Source of the DNA: Kiloniellales bacterium | Lineage (GTDB): Bacteria; Pseudomonadota; Alphaproteobacteria; Kiloniellales; JAKSDN01 | NCBI GenBank assembly: GCA_022360075.1 | Contig: JAKSDN010001528.1 | Coordinates: 1-5,298, forward strand | Reading direction: 5' to 3' | Length of the DNA stretch: 5,298 bases | Shown: positions 1 to 5,298 of the stretch, piece by piece | Layout: every line of letters starts with the position of its first letter | Position numbering within the stretch: the stretch's first letter is position 1 | Position numbers and translations under genes: made by a program | Notes under the pieces: model-generated | The model's database searches: none | What the model was told of the DNA's origin: nothing | What the model saw: the letters and a program-made list of their open reading frames with translations, nothing else

Positions 1-143
1 CCCCCCTTTGCAAGGCGGCGGTCACCAAACCGGCCCAGACCAAAGTCGATCCCTGACACCTGCCAAACTCCCAGACCTCAACCAACCCAAGGAATCACTT
101 CCAACACAAACCCGCAACCGAGATGTGTGAATGCGATAGCCAC
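1..143. other. Intergenic stretch, no gene recognised
   Basis: I see no convincing gene, RNA or regulatory element here. Composition is less GC-rich and C/A-heavy compared with the coding parts of the window. One plus-strand frame (from position 3) reads about 17 codons, ending in KPAQTKVDP and a TGA at 54-56. It could be the last residues of a gene entering from the left, but 17 codons are too few to support that. The frame of azlC is open all the way from position 1, which in GC-rich DNA is not evidence of coding. Confidence 0.4.
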
Positions 144-300
144 TTGGGGGGAGAGGCTGGGTGAGGGGGGCGCGGCTGCAATGCACCCTCCTCGACGAAC
201 GTTCTCTTCTGTGTTCAGCGCGATCCCTTCGGGATCCCCCTCATCCTCCCACGTATGCTCACGCATCCGCGGGCCCCTCCTTCTCCCCCAGGGGAGAAGG
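144..300. repeat. Mosaic palindromic intergenic repeat
   Basis: The segment starts with a G-rich arm (144-175, containing GGGAGAGGCTGGGTGAGGG and then CGCGG at 171-175). It ends with a C-rich arm (267-292, CCGCG then a C/T run ending CTCCCCCAGG). The two arms are imperfectly complementary, so the whole can fold back on itself. Inside sits a perfect small hairpin, GATCCC-TTC-GGGATC at 222-236. At the right end lies a second perfect hairpin (279-300). The GGGAGAGGCTGGGTGAGGG type of sequence is common in intergenic repeats of Proteobacteria. I infer a non-coding multi-copy repeat; copy number cannot be judged from one window. Confidence 0.6.
279..300. repeat. Perfect 10-bp hairpin at the repeat's right end
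   Basis: CCTTCTCCCC (279-288) and GGGGAGAAGG (291-300) are exact reverse complements separated by only CA, so in practice one or two inner pairs would open to form the loop. No T-tract follows on either strand, so it is not a textbook intrinsic terminator. It could still stop transcription arriving from the left or mark the boundary of the repeat element. Confidence 0.7.
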
Positions 301-486
301 GTGGTTGAAGCTGTGGCGGAGTCACTAATCCGGCGATGCGCGATGCGCATGGCTCCTACGCATCCACGCGATTTTGGCCATGCCGTGGCCTCGTATAGGC
401 TGGGCGGCTCGTGCATCCGCCAACAGCCGACCGACACGCTCTTGCCCGAAGATTTCCAGCCTGCCCCCGGAACAACCAGCGATGCC
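301..486. other. Leader region upstream of azlC
   Basis: This 186-bp stretch separates the repeat from the most likely azlC start. It contains several in-frame possible starts (ATG 343, ATG 349, GTG 385, TTG 442), none with a good ribosome site. TATAGG at 394-399 resembles a -10 element but lacks a matching -35 box at the right distance. The translated text (for example HPRDFGHAVASYRLGGSC) is not hydrophobic and does not look like an AzlC N-terminus. The azlC promoter probably lies here, but I cannot place it. Confidence 0.4.
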
Positions 487-1224
487 GTGAGTCCCGCGCC
501 GGCCGGCTTCGGCTCGCGGCGGGCCGCGGGCTGGGCGGGATTCAAGTACGCGATGGGCGTGCCGGCCCTGGTCTTGAGCGGCAGCTTTCTCGGCTTCGGC
601 GCGCTGGTCCAGCAGGCCGGTCTGGATCTCTGGCATGGCCTCTTCTCGACCGCGACCGGCTGGGCCTTGCCGGGCCAGGTGGCGATGCTCGAGCTCTACG
701 CCGTCGGCGCCTCGCTCACCGCGGTCGCGATCGTGGTGGGGCTGGTCAACGCGCGCCTGCTGCCGATGACGATCACCTTGATGCCGCTGCTGCGCGGGCC
801 GCGTGTGCCGCGCTGGCTCTACTACCTCGCCTCGCATTGGATCGCGGTGACCGCCTGGGCCGCCGGCTTGCGCGAGTTGCCGCGCCTGCCGGAGGCGGAG
901 CGGCTGCCCTTCTTCTTCGGCATGAGCGCGCTGCTCTGGTCCTCGACGATGGCCACGACCGCAATCGGCTTCCACCTGGCCGGCGCCGTGCCGCTTTACG
1001 TCACGCTCGGCCTGGTGTTCCTGAACCCGATCTACTTCATGCTGGTCTTCGCCGCCGACCTGCGTCATCGCGGCCGCATCCTCGCGCTGGTCATCGGCGC
1101 CCTGCTCGGGCCGCCGCTCTACCTGCTGTCGGAAGACTGGAGCCTGATGGCCGCCGGCGGCATCGCGGGCACACTGGCCTTCTTCGCCGACCGTGCCCTG
1201 AAGGGACGCCATGGCCGAACCTAG
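487..1224 (+). CDS. azlC: AzlC-family permease, large subunit of a branched-chain amino acid exporter type
   Basis: This is a polytopic inner-membrane protein of the AzlC family. With an AzlD partner, members export branched-chain amino acids or their analogues by secondary transport. From a GTG at 487 it is 245 residues, close to the usual 230-250. Visible family signs are the N-terminal entry segment around residues 15-45 (GFKYAMG...GSFLGFGALV), the central NARLLPMTITLMP stretch (about 88-100), the FFFGMSALLW helix, and paired C-terminal hydrophobic helices ending in a basic tail (DRALKGRHGRT). The start is uncertain. The frame stays open to position 1 and also offers GTG 127, ATG 181, 343 and 349, TTG 442 and ATG 553. 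The segment before about 487 is not hydrophobic, passes through the repeat at 144-300 and does not look like AzlC. No strong ribosome site precedes 487; the nearest purine run is CCGGA about 15 nt upstream. Its stop overlaps the azlD start by 14 bp, implying coupled translation. Family call is firm; start and substrate are not. Confidence 0.8.
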   Translation: MSPAPAGFGSRRAAGWAGFKYAMGVPALVLSGSFLGFGALVQQAGLDLWHGLFSTATGWALPGQVAMLELYAVGASLTAVAIVVGLVNARLLPMTITLMPLLRGPRVPRWLYYLASHWIAVTAWAAGLRELPRLPEAERLPFFFGMSALLWSSTMATTAIGFHLAGAVPLYVTLGLVFLNPIYFMLVFAADLRHRGRILALVIGALLGPPLYLLSEDWSLMAAGGIAGTLAFFADRALKGRHGRT

Positions 1225-1552
1225 TGCCCTCTGGCCCTTCGTGGTCATGATCGTCGCGGCTGCCGCGACCTATTTCTGGCGCGGCCTCGGCGTCGCGCTT
1301 TCGGGCCGCATCAACCCGAACGGCGCGGTCTTCGAGTGGGTCGCCTGTGTCGCCTACGCGCTGCTGGCCGCCTTGATCGCGCGCATGATCGTGCTGCCGG
1401 TCGGGCCGCTGGAGCAGACCGCGCTCGCAGCCCGGGTCGCGGCCGCGGTAATCGCGCTCGCGATCTTCTTCGCCACGCGGCGCAACTTGGCGGCTGGTGT
1501 CGTCGCCGGCGCGGGGGCGCTGGTGCTGTTGACCTGGGCGTCCGGGTCTTAG
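1211..1552 (+). CDS. azlD: AzlD-family small membrane protein, partner of AzlC
   Basis: A 113-residue, very hydrophobic protein with about four membrane segments (roughly residues 7-23, 43-62, 72-87 and 95-111). The early ATYFWRGLG stretch matches the conserved AzlD region that usually reads ATYxxR near the end of the first helix. The middle AYALLAALIAR corresponds to the family's alanine/leucine-rich second helix. AzlD proteins are about 100-110 residues and assemble with AzlC to form the exporter. The ATG at 1211 is preceded by AAGGGA (1201-1206) with a 4-nt spacer, a good ribosome site lying inside the end of azlC. The two genes overlap by 14 bp, as is common for this pair. The substrate could be branched-chain amino acids or another small molecule; nothing in the sequence decides that. 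Confidence 0.85.
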   Translation: MAEPSALWPFVVMIVAAAATYFWRGLGVALSGRINPNGAVFEWVACVAYALLAALIARMIVLPVGPLEQTALAARVAAAVIALAIFFATRRNLAAGVVAGAGALVLLTWASGS

Positions 1553-1561
1553 GGTGGCGCG

Positions 1562-2383
1562 ATGACCGACTTCGCTGCCGCCTGGGACAAGTGGTTTCCT
1601 GTGATCGAGGGCGGTGCCCGGCCGGTGACGGCTCACATGATCGAGCGCGCCCACCTGGCGCCGGGCCACAGGGTGCTCGATATTGCGACCGGCATCGGCG
1701 AGCCCGCGTTGAGCGCGGCACAGCGCGTCGCGCCGGGCGGAGAGGTGCTCGCCGTGGACCTCTCGGCCGAGATGATCGCCAGGGCGCGCGAGCGCGCGCG
1801 GGCCAGCGGCATCGAGAACGTCCGCTTCGAGCAGCTCGACGGTGAGGCGTTGGCGTTGGAGCCCCAGAGCTTCGATGCCGTGTTCTGCCGCTGGGGCTTC
1901 ATGTTTCTGCGCGATCTGCCGGGTCTCTTGGCACGGCTCCACGACACCCTGGTGCCCGGCGGCCGGCTGGTGGCGGTGGTCTGGGGCCCGGCCGATCAGG
2001 CGCCGGCGGTCGGCCTGGCGGCGCGCGCCGCCCATCGCTTTCTCGACCGGGGCCATCCCGACGAAGGCCCCTTGACGCCCTTCGCCCTGGCCGATGTGGA
2101 AGCCTTTCAGGACACGCTGCGCCAGAGCGGCTTCGCCGCCGTGAGCGGCGAATGGCTCGACGTTGTCTACACTTTCGACTCGACGGCGGCCTACGTCACC
2201 TTTCGCGCCGACTGCTCGGTGGCGCTCCAGACGCTGCTCAAGGATCTCACGCAAGCGCGGCGCGAAGCCGCCCTGGTGGCGGTCGGCGAGGCTGCCCAGG
2301 ACTACGCGATGAAGGACGGTAGGATCCGCATGGTCAATCGGTGCTTCTGCGCGGTGGCGGAGCGGGGGACAACATCACTCTGA
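1562..2383 (+). CDS. Class I SAM-dependent methyltransferase (UbiE/Methyltransf_11-like)
   Basis: A 273-residue soluble protein that should transfer a methyl group from S-adenosylmethionine. The Rossmann-like core occupies about residues 20-142. Motif I is VLDIATGIGEP (38-48), the SAM-binding glycine loop. The acidic residue that binds the ribose is D66 in LAVDLSAEMIARAR. The adenine-contact region is FEQLDGEAL (89-97, D93). SFDAVFCRWGFMFLRD (103-118) forms motif IV and its following helix, and LVPGGRLVAVVWGP (130-143) forms the post-motif strand. The C-terminal 130 residues are probably the acceptor-binding part and are not recognisable to me. ATG 1562 has AGGGTGG (1551-1557) upstream, partly formed by the azlD stop codon, and the gap to azlD is 9 bp, so it is very likely co-transcribed with the exporter. 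A second in-frame TGA (2393-2395) backs up the stop. The acceptor is unknown; a UbiE/ubiquinone role is not supported because many unrelated methyltransferases share this core. Confidence 0.87.
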   Translation: MTDFAAAWDKWFPVIEGGARPVTAHMIERAHLAPGHRVLDIATGIGEPALSAAQRVAPGGEVLAVDLSAEMIARARERARASGIENVRFEQLDGEALALEPQSFDAVFCRWGFMFLRDLPGLLARLHDTLVPGGRLVAVVWGPADQAPAVGLAARAAHRFLDRGHPDEGPLTPFALADVEAFQDTLRQSGFAAVSGEWLDVVYTFDSTAAYVTFRADCSVALQTLLKDLTQARREAALVAVGEAAQDYAMKDGRIRMVNRCFCAVAERGTTSL

Positions 2384-2402
2384 CAATTACTCTGAAACTC
2401 GA

Positions 2403-2495
2403 CCCTCATGCTGAGCTTGTCGAAGGGTGAGGATCGCTCCGGTCTCGCTACCTACTCCGAGCAATCCTCATGCTTCGACAGGCTCAGCATGAGGG
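2403..2495. repeat. Long inverted repeat (REP-like) between convergent genes; probable bidirectional terminator
   Basis: The left arm 2403-2437 and right arm 2461-2495 are reverse complements at 31 of 35 positions, around a 23-nt loop (2438-2460). Each arm carries the core CTGAGC[T/C]TGTCGAAG. The right arm is itself palindromic, with CCTCATGC (2466-2473) complementary to GCATGAGG (2487-2494). This core with CTCATG ends is a familiar dispersed palindrome in alphaproteobacterial and some other GC-rich genomes. It lies 19 bp past the methyltransferase stop and 55 bp past the SDR stop, so transcripts from both sides would fold here. No T-run follows, so factor-independent termination is inferred from position and stem strength only. 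Confidence 0.75.
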
Positions 2496-2550
2496 GAGAC
2501 GATGGTGCAGACGGACAAGGACCACGACTCACCGCCTCATGGACTCAGCG

Positions 2551-3300
2551 TCAACCCGGCCCCGCGTACAGCCGATTGATCGTCGGGCTGATCAGGATCT
2601 CGTTGACGCAGGCGCGTGCCGGCAGACTGGCGAGGAAGCGGATGGTCTCGGCCAGGTCCTCGGGCTGCAGCATCTTGGCGCGCTCCTCGGCGCTGACCGG
2701 AACGGGCCTGCGGTCGAGGAAAGGCGTGGCGATCTCGCCGGGGCAGATCGCGCAGGCCCGAATGCCGTTGCGGCCCTCCTCCATGTTGATCGAGGCGTTG
2801 AGCGACAGCACGGCGTGCTTGGAGGCGCTGTAGGGCACGCCCGCGACCGCGTAGTCGTAGCGCCCGGCCCAAGAGGAGATGTTGACGATCAGCCCGTCGC
2901 CCTGGCGCCGCATTATCGGCAGGGCCGCCGCGACGCAGTGGTAGATGCCGTTGACGTTGGTCTTGAGCACTGCGTCCCAGGCCGCCAGGTCGGGCGCGGC
3001 CCAATGCCGCTCGGCGATGTTCATGCCGGCGGAATTGACCAGGATGTCGAGGCGGCCGAAGCGCCCTTCGAGGGTCTCGGCCGCGGCCTGCACCGCCGCG
3101 CGGTCCCGGACGTCGAGAGCGGCGACCAATGTCTCGCCGCCCGCTTCGGCGATCATCGCCGCGGTCTCTTTCAGGGCCGGCTCGCGGTCGCCGGAGAGCG
3201 CAACGCGCGCGCCGGCCCCGGCCAGGGCGCGGGCCGTCGCCCGGCCGACCCCGCTGCCGGCGCCGGTGATCCAGGCGACCTTGCCGTCGAGGCTCCGCAT
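2551..3300 (-). CDS. SDR family NAD(P)-dependent oxidoreductase
   Basis: A classical short-chain dehydrogenase/reductase, 249 residues (family about 250). It shows the cofactor loop TGAGSGVG (residues 12-19), the D63-V64 adenine contact, the NSAG motif (89-92), the structural Asn in KTNVNG (N115), the catalytic Ser in VNISS (S143) and the Tyr/Lys pair in YSASK (Y157, K161), followed by CPGEIATPF (186-194). The spacing from S143 to Y157 is 14 rather than the usual 13, suggesting a one-residue insertion. The residue after strand 2 is acidic (SGDRE, D38), where many relatives have GRR, so preference for NAD over NADP is possible but not settled. The C-terminus (VNEILISPTINR) resembles a common proteobacterial SDR subgroup. 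ATG 3300 is chosen over GTG 3306 because AGGGG sits 5 nt upstream of the ATG. It starts 2 nt after the regulator's stop, so the two are co-translated. It is probably a catabolic dehydrogenase for the compound imported by the TRAP system; substrate unknown. Confidence 0.88.
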   Translation of the reverse strand: MRSLDGKVAWITGAGSGVGRATARALAGAGARVALSGDREPALKETAAMIAEAGGETLVAALDVRDRAAVQAAAETLEGRFGRLDILVNSAGMNIAERHWAAPDLAAWDAVLKTNVNGIYHCVAAALPIMRRQGDGLIVNISSWAGRYDYAVAGVPYSASKHAVLSLNASINMEEGRNGIRACAICPGEIATPFLDRRPVPVSAEERAKMLQPEDLAETIRFLASLPARACVNEILISPTINRLYAGPG

Positions 3301-3302
3301 GC

Positions 3303-4034
3303 TCACCCCTGTGCGAACTTGAGATAGCGCTCGCGGCCTTCGCGCAGGTGCTTGCGCATGCTGCGGCGCGCGGCCTGGGCGTCGCGCCGCTCGATCGCCT
3401 TGAGGATGCTGCGGTGCTCACTCAGCACCTTGGTCAGATAGGCTTTCTGCGAGGCCGCGTCCTGCTGATCGACCCGCACGCTGCGGCGCGGGATGATGCG
3501 CCGGCCGAGGAACTCGATGAAAGCGCTGAAGGTGGCGTTCTGGGTCGCGCGGCTGATCGCGAGATGGAACTGGTAGTCGGGCTCGACGCCCTCGTCGCCC
3601 GCGGCGATCGCCGCCTCGAAGTCGCCGAGCGAGGCTTCGATCACGCCGAGGTCGCGCTTCTTGCGGCGCTCGGCGGCGAGGCCCGCGGCCTCGATCTCGA
3701 CCGCCATGCGCAGCTCCATGACGTCGAGCACGCCCTCGATCGTCTGCAGCCCGTCGGAGTCGATGCGGAAGGGCCGGCGGCTCTTGTCGGCGGCGACGAA
3801 GACCCCGGCGCCCTGGCGGCTCTCGACCAGGCCTTCCGAGCGCAGGGCGGCGACTGCTTCGCGCACGACGGTGCGGCTGACCCCGAAGGTCGCGATCATC
3901 TCCTGCTCGGTCGGCAGCTTCTCGTTCGGCTCGAAGCGGCCCGAGGTGATCTCCTCGGTCAGGCGCGCCACCAGCTCGCCGGTCAGGTTGCGCGGCGGGG
4001 TCAGGGGCGCGAAACGGCGTTTCGGGGCGGTCAT
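3303..4034 (-). CDS. GntR/FadR-family transcriptional regulator (FCD domain)
   Basis: A 243-residue DNA-binding regulator. The N-terminal winged helix-turn-helix covers about residues 17-80. It shows the GntR signature GRFEPNEKLPTEQEMIATFG, then VSRTVVREAVAALRSEGLVESRQGAGVFV (recognition helix and wing). The C-terminal all-helical FCD ligand domain runs from about 98 to 238. It has a candidate metal/ligand set D153 and H157 (in DYQFH), H207 (in SEHRSIL) and H229 (in RKHLREG), the arrangement seen in metal-binding FCD proteins that sense carboxylate-type ligands. The ATG at 4034 has GAGG only 2 nt upstream, so initiation may be weak or coupled to dctM, which ends 34 bp earlier. There is no other good start before residue 46. 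It lies between the transporter and the dehydrogenase, so it most likely represses its own operon until the substrate or a catabolite binds. The operator should be upstream of the transporter genes, outside the window. Confidence 0.9.
   Translation of the reverse strand: MTAPKRRFAPLTPPRNLTGELVARLTEEITSGRFEPNEKLPTEQEMIATFGVSRTVVREAVAALRSEGLVESRQGAGVFVAADKSRRPFRIDSDGLQTIEGVLDVMELRMAVEIEAAGLAAERRKKRDLGVIEASLGDFEAAIAAGDEGVEPDYQFHLAISRATQNATFSAFIEFLGRRIIPRRSVRVDQQDAASQKAYLTKVLSEHRSILKAIERRDAQAARRSMRKHLREGRERYLKFAQG
3306..3310 (-). promoter_or_regulatory. Ribosome binding site that sets the SDR start
   Basis: On the minus strand AGGGG occupies 3310-3306 and is followed by a 5-nt spacer and ATG at 3300. 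The alternative in-frame GTG (3306-3304) overlaps this site and so cannot use it. The site also overlaps the last sense codon and adjoins the TGA (3305-3303) of the regulator gene, so the two are probably translated in a coupled fashion. Confidence 0.7.
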
Positions 4035-4068
4035 GTCCTCGCTTTCGCCAGCCTCATCTTTCAGAACC

Positions 4069-5298
4069 TCAGTACTTCACGCCCGGATAGGTCAGGCTCG
4101 GGATCCAAAGCGCGAGTGCTGGGATATAGGTGACCAGCAGCAGCACGGCCAGCATGGCGAGCCAGAACGGCCAGAGCGTGCGCGCGCAGCGCTCGATCGC
4201 GACCTTGCCGATGGCGCAGCCGACGAAGAGCGTGGTGCCGACCGGCGGCGTGCAGAGCCCGATGCCCAGGTTCAGCATCATGATGATGCCGAAGTGCACG
4301 GGATCGACGCCGATCGAGCGCATCACCGGCAGCAGGATCGGCGTGCAGATCAGGATCAGCGGCGCCATGTCCATGAAGGTGCCGAGCACCAGGAGCATGA
4401 CGTTGACCATCATCAGGATCGCATACCGGTTGTCGGACAGCGTCATCAGGAATCCGGTGACCTTCGCCGGCAGCTGCATGAGCGTCATCAGGTAGGCGAA
4501 GCCGGCGGCAAAGCCGATGACGATCATCACCATGGCGACGGTGCGGATCACGCTGTGCAGCACGCCCGGGAGCTGGCGCCACTTCAGGTCGCGGTAGACG
4601 AACATGGTGATGACGAAGGCCCAGACCACGGCCACGGCCGCCGACTCGGTCGGGGTGAAGACGCCGCCGATCACGCCGCCGACGATGATGACGACCGTCG
4701 ACAGACCGGCCAGCGCCTCCCAGGTGATCTTCAGCGCCTCTCTGAGCGGGATCACGCGGCCGCGCGGATAGTTCTCGCGCGAGGAGATGATGAAGGCGAG
4801 CGTCATCAGCGCGAGGCCGATCATGACGCCGGGGACCACGCCGGCGAGGAAGAGCTGGGCGATCGAAATCGTGCCGCCGGCCGCGTAGGCATAGATGATC
4901 GCGTTGTGACTGGGCGGGATGATGATGCCTTGGGTCGCCGACGTGATGGTGACGTTGACCGAAAAGGCGTCGTCGTAGCCCTGCTTCTTCATCATCGGAA
5001 TCAGGATCGAGCCGATCGACGAGGTATCGGCGATCGAGGAGCCGGAGATCCCGCCGAAGAACATCGAGGCCAGGACGTTGACCATCGCCAGGCCGCCGCG
5101 CAGGAAGCCGACGAAGATGTTGGCGAAGGCGACCAAGCGCCAGGCCATGCCGCCTTCTGCCATCAGCGCGCCGGCGAAGACGAAGAAGGGGATCGCCAGG
5201 AGGGCGAAGTTGTCGACGCCGTCGGAGACCTTCAGCAGCAGCGCCTCGAGCGGCAGGCCCATGTAGATCGCCGTCACCAGGGCGGCGATGCCGAGCGC
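4069..5298 (-). CDS. dctM: TRAP transporter large permease subunit (DctM family), 5' end beyond the window
   Basis: The open frame runs to the right edge without a start, giving 409 visible residues; the family is about 425-430, so roughly the first 15-25 residues are missing. The GTG at 5277 is not the true start, because the frame before it (ALGIAAL) is typical of the first helix. Family motifs seen are DNFALLAIPFF (visible residues 29-39), GISGSSIADTSSIGS with IPMMKKQGYDDAFS, the hallmark GIIIPPSHN (124-132), FTPTESAA, NLGIGLCTPPVGTTLFVG, and a closing TYIPALALWIPSL. About a dozen membrane helices are expected. DctM is the ion-coupled membrane channel of a tripartite system in which a periplasmic protein (DctP) delivers the substrate and DctQ is the small membrane partner. 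Both should lie just to the right. The substrate class is probably an organic or sugar acid; the sequence alone does not name it. First visible gene of an operon with the regulator and SDR. Confidence 0.93.
   Translation of the reverse strand, partial: ALGIAALVTAIYMGLPLEALLLKVSDGVDNFALLAIPFFVFAGALMAEGGMAWRLVAFANIFVGFLRGGLAMVNVLASMFFGGISGSSIADTSSIGSILIPMMKKQGYDDAFSVNVTITSATQGIIIPPSHNAIIYAYAAGGTISIAQLFLAGVVPGVMIGLALMTLAFIISSRENYPRGRVIPLREALKITWEALAGLSTVVIIVGGVIGGVFTPTESAAVAVVWAFVITMFVYRDLKWRQLPGVLHSVIRTVAMVMIVIGFAAGFAYLMTLMQLPAKVTGFLMTLSDNRYAILMMVNVMLLVLGTFMDMAPLILICTPILLPVMRSIGVDPVHFGIIMMLNLGIGLCTPPVGTTLFVGCAIGKVAIERCARTLWPFWLAMLAVLLLVTYIPALALWIPSLTYPGVKY

Noticed and set aside
1..56. Possible 3' end of a gene entering from the left, ending in KPAQTKVDP and TGA
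   Set aside because: Only about 17 codons are visible, with no motif, so it cannot be separated from chance.
371..399. Possible promoter with TATAGG as -10 for azlC
   Set aside because: No acceptable -35 hexamer at 16-18 bp; the nearest TTGGCC is only 13 bp away. Too weak to annotate.
325..1248. Minus-strand open frame (307 codons) opposite azlC
   Set aside because: Low-complexity Q/R/G/H-rich translation, no family features, antisense to a clear membrane protein gene.
1091..2254. Long minus-strand open frame (387 codons) opposite azlD and the methyltransferase
   Set aside because: Its translation is rich in R, H, G, D and Q with no recognisable domain, and it is antisense to two well-supported genes. 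Such frames are expected opposite GC-rich genes.
2377..2395. Direct repeat ACTCTGA twice at the end of the methyltransferase
   Set aside because: A 7-bp repeat at 12-bp spacing is likely chance. Its only consequence is a second in-frame TGA, noted with the gene.
2403..2495. CRISPR-like repeat reading of the two palindromic units
   Set aside because: There are only two copies, in opposite orientation, with no regular spacers and no cas genes. The pattern fits a REP-type inverted pair.
2470..3327. Plus-strand open frame (285 codons) opposite the SDR
   Set aside because: Composition is that of a shadow frame, and the SDR on the other strand has all its catalytic motifs.
3348..4133. Plus-strand open frame (261 codons) opposite the GntR regulator
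   Set aside because: Translation is A/L/G/R/D-rich without domains. The regulator on the other strand has a full HTH and FCD domain.

Overview
The window reads as chromosomal DNA from a GC-rich bacterium, most likely an alphaproteobacterium. Third codon positions are strongly G/C. The gene content (AzlCD-type exporter, FadR-type GntR regulator, TRAP large permease, classical SDR) is typical of Rhodospirillales/Rhizobiales-like genomes, and both intergenic regions carry palindromic repeats of the kind scattered through such genomes. The lineage is inferred from overall character; there is no rRNA or marker gene to fix it.

Layout: positions 1 to about 486 contain no confident gene but hold a mosaic, self-complementary repeat (about 144-300) ending in a perfect 10-bp hairpin. 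From about 487 to 2383 a tight plus-strand operon runs azlC-like permease, azlD-like small partner and a class I SAM-dependent methyltransferase. The first two genes overlap by 14 bp and the third starts 9 bp after the second. A 167-bp convergent gap (2384-2550) holds a 35-bp, 31/35-matched inverted repeat that is probably a REP-like element acting as a two-way terminator. From 5298 down to 2551 the minus strand carries, in transcription order, a TRAP transporter large permease (dctM, 5' end cut by the window edge), a GntR/FadR-type regulator and an SDR oxidoreductase, with gaps of 34 bp and 2 bp.

How the genes work together (inference): the minus-strand set looks like an uptake-and-catabolism cluster. 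The TRAP system imports an organic or sugar-acid-like substrate, the FCD-domain regulator senses it or a metabolite, and the SDR carries out an NAD(P)-linked oxidation or reduction. The partner genes dctP and dctQ would be expected just beyond the right edge. The plus-strand set is a two-component AzlCD exporter (branched-chain amino acid export family) with an attached methyltransferase of unknown substrate. I see no CRISPR array, insertion sequence, tRNA, rRNA, defence system or other clearly undescribed system. The points of interest are the two repeats, the azlC start problem and the operon arrangements.
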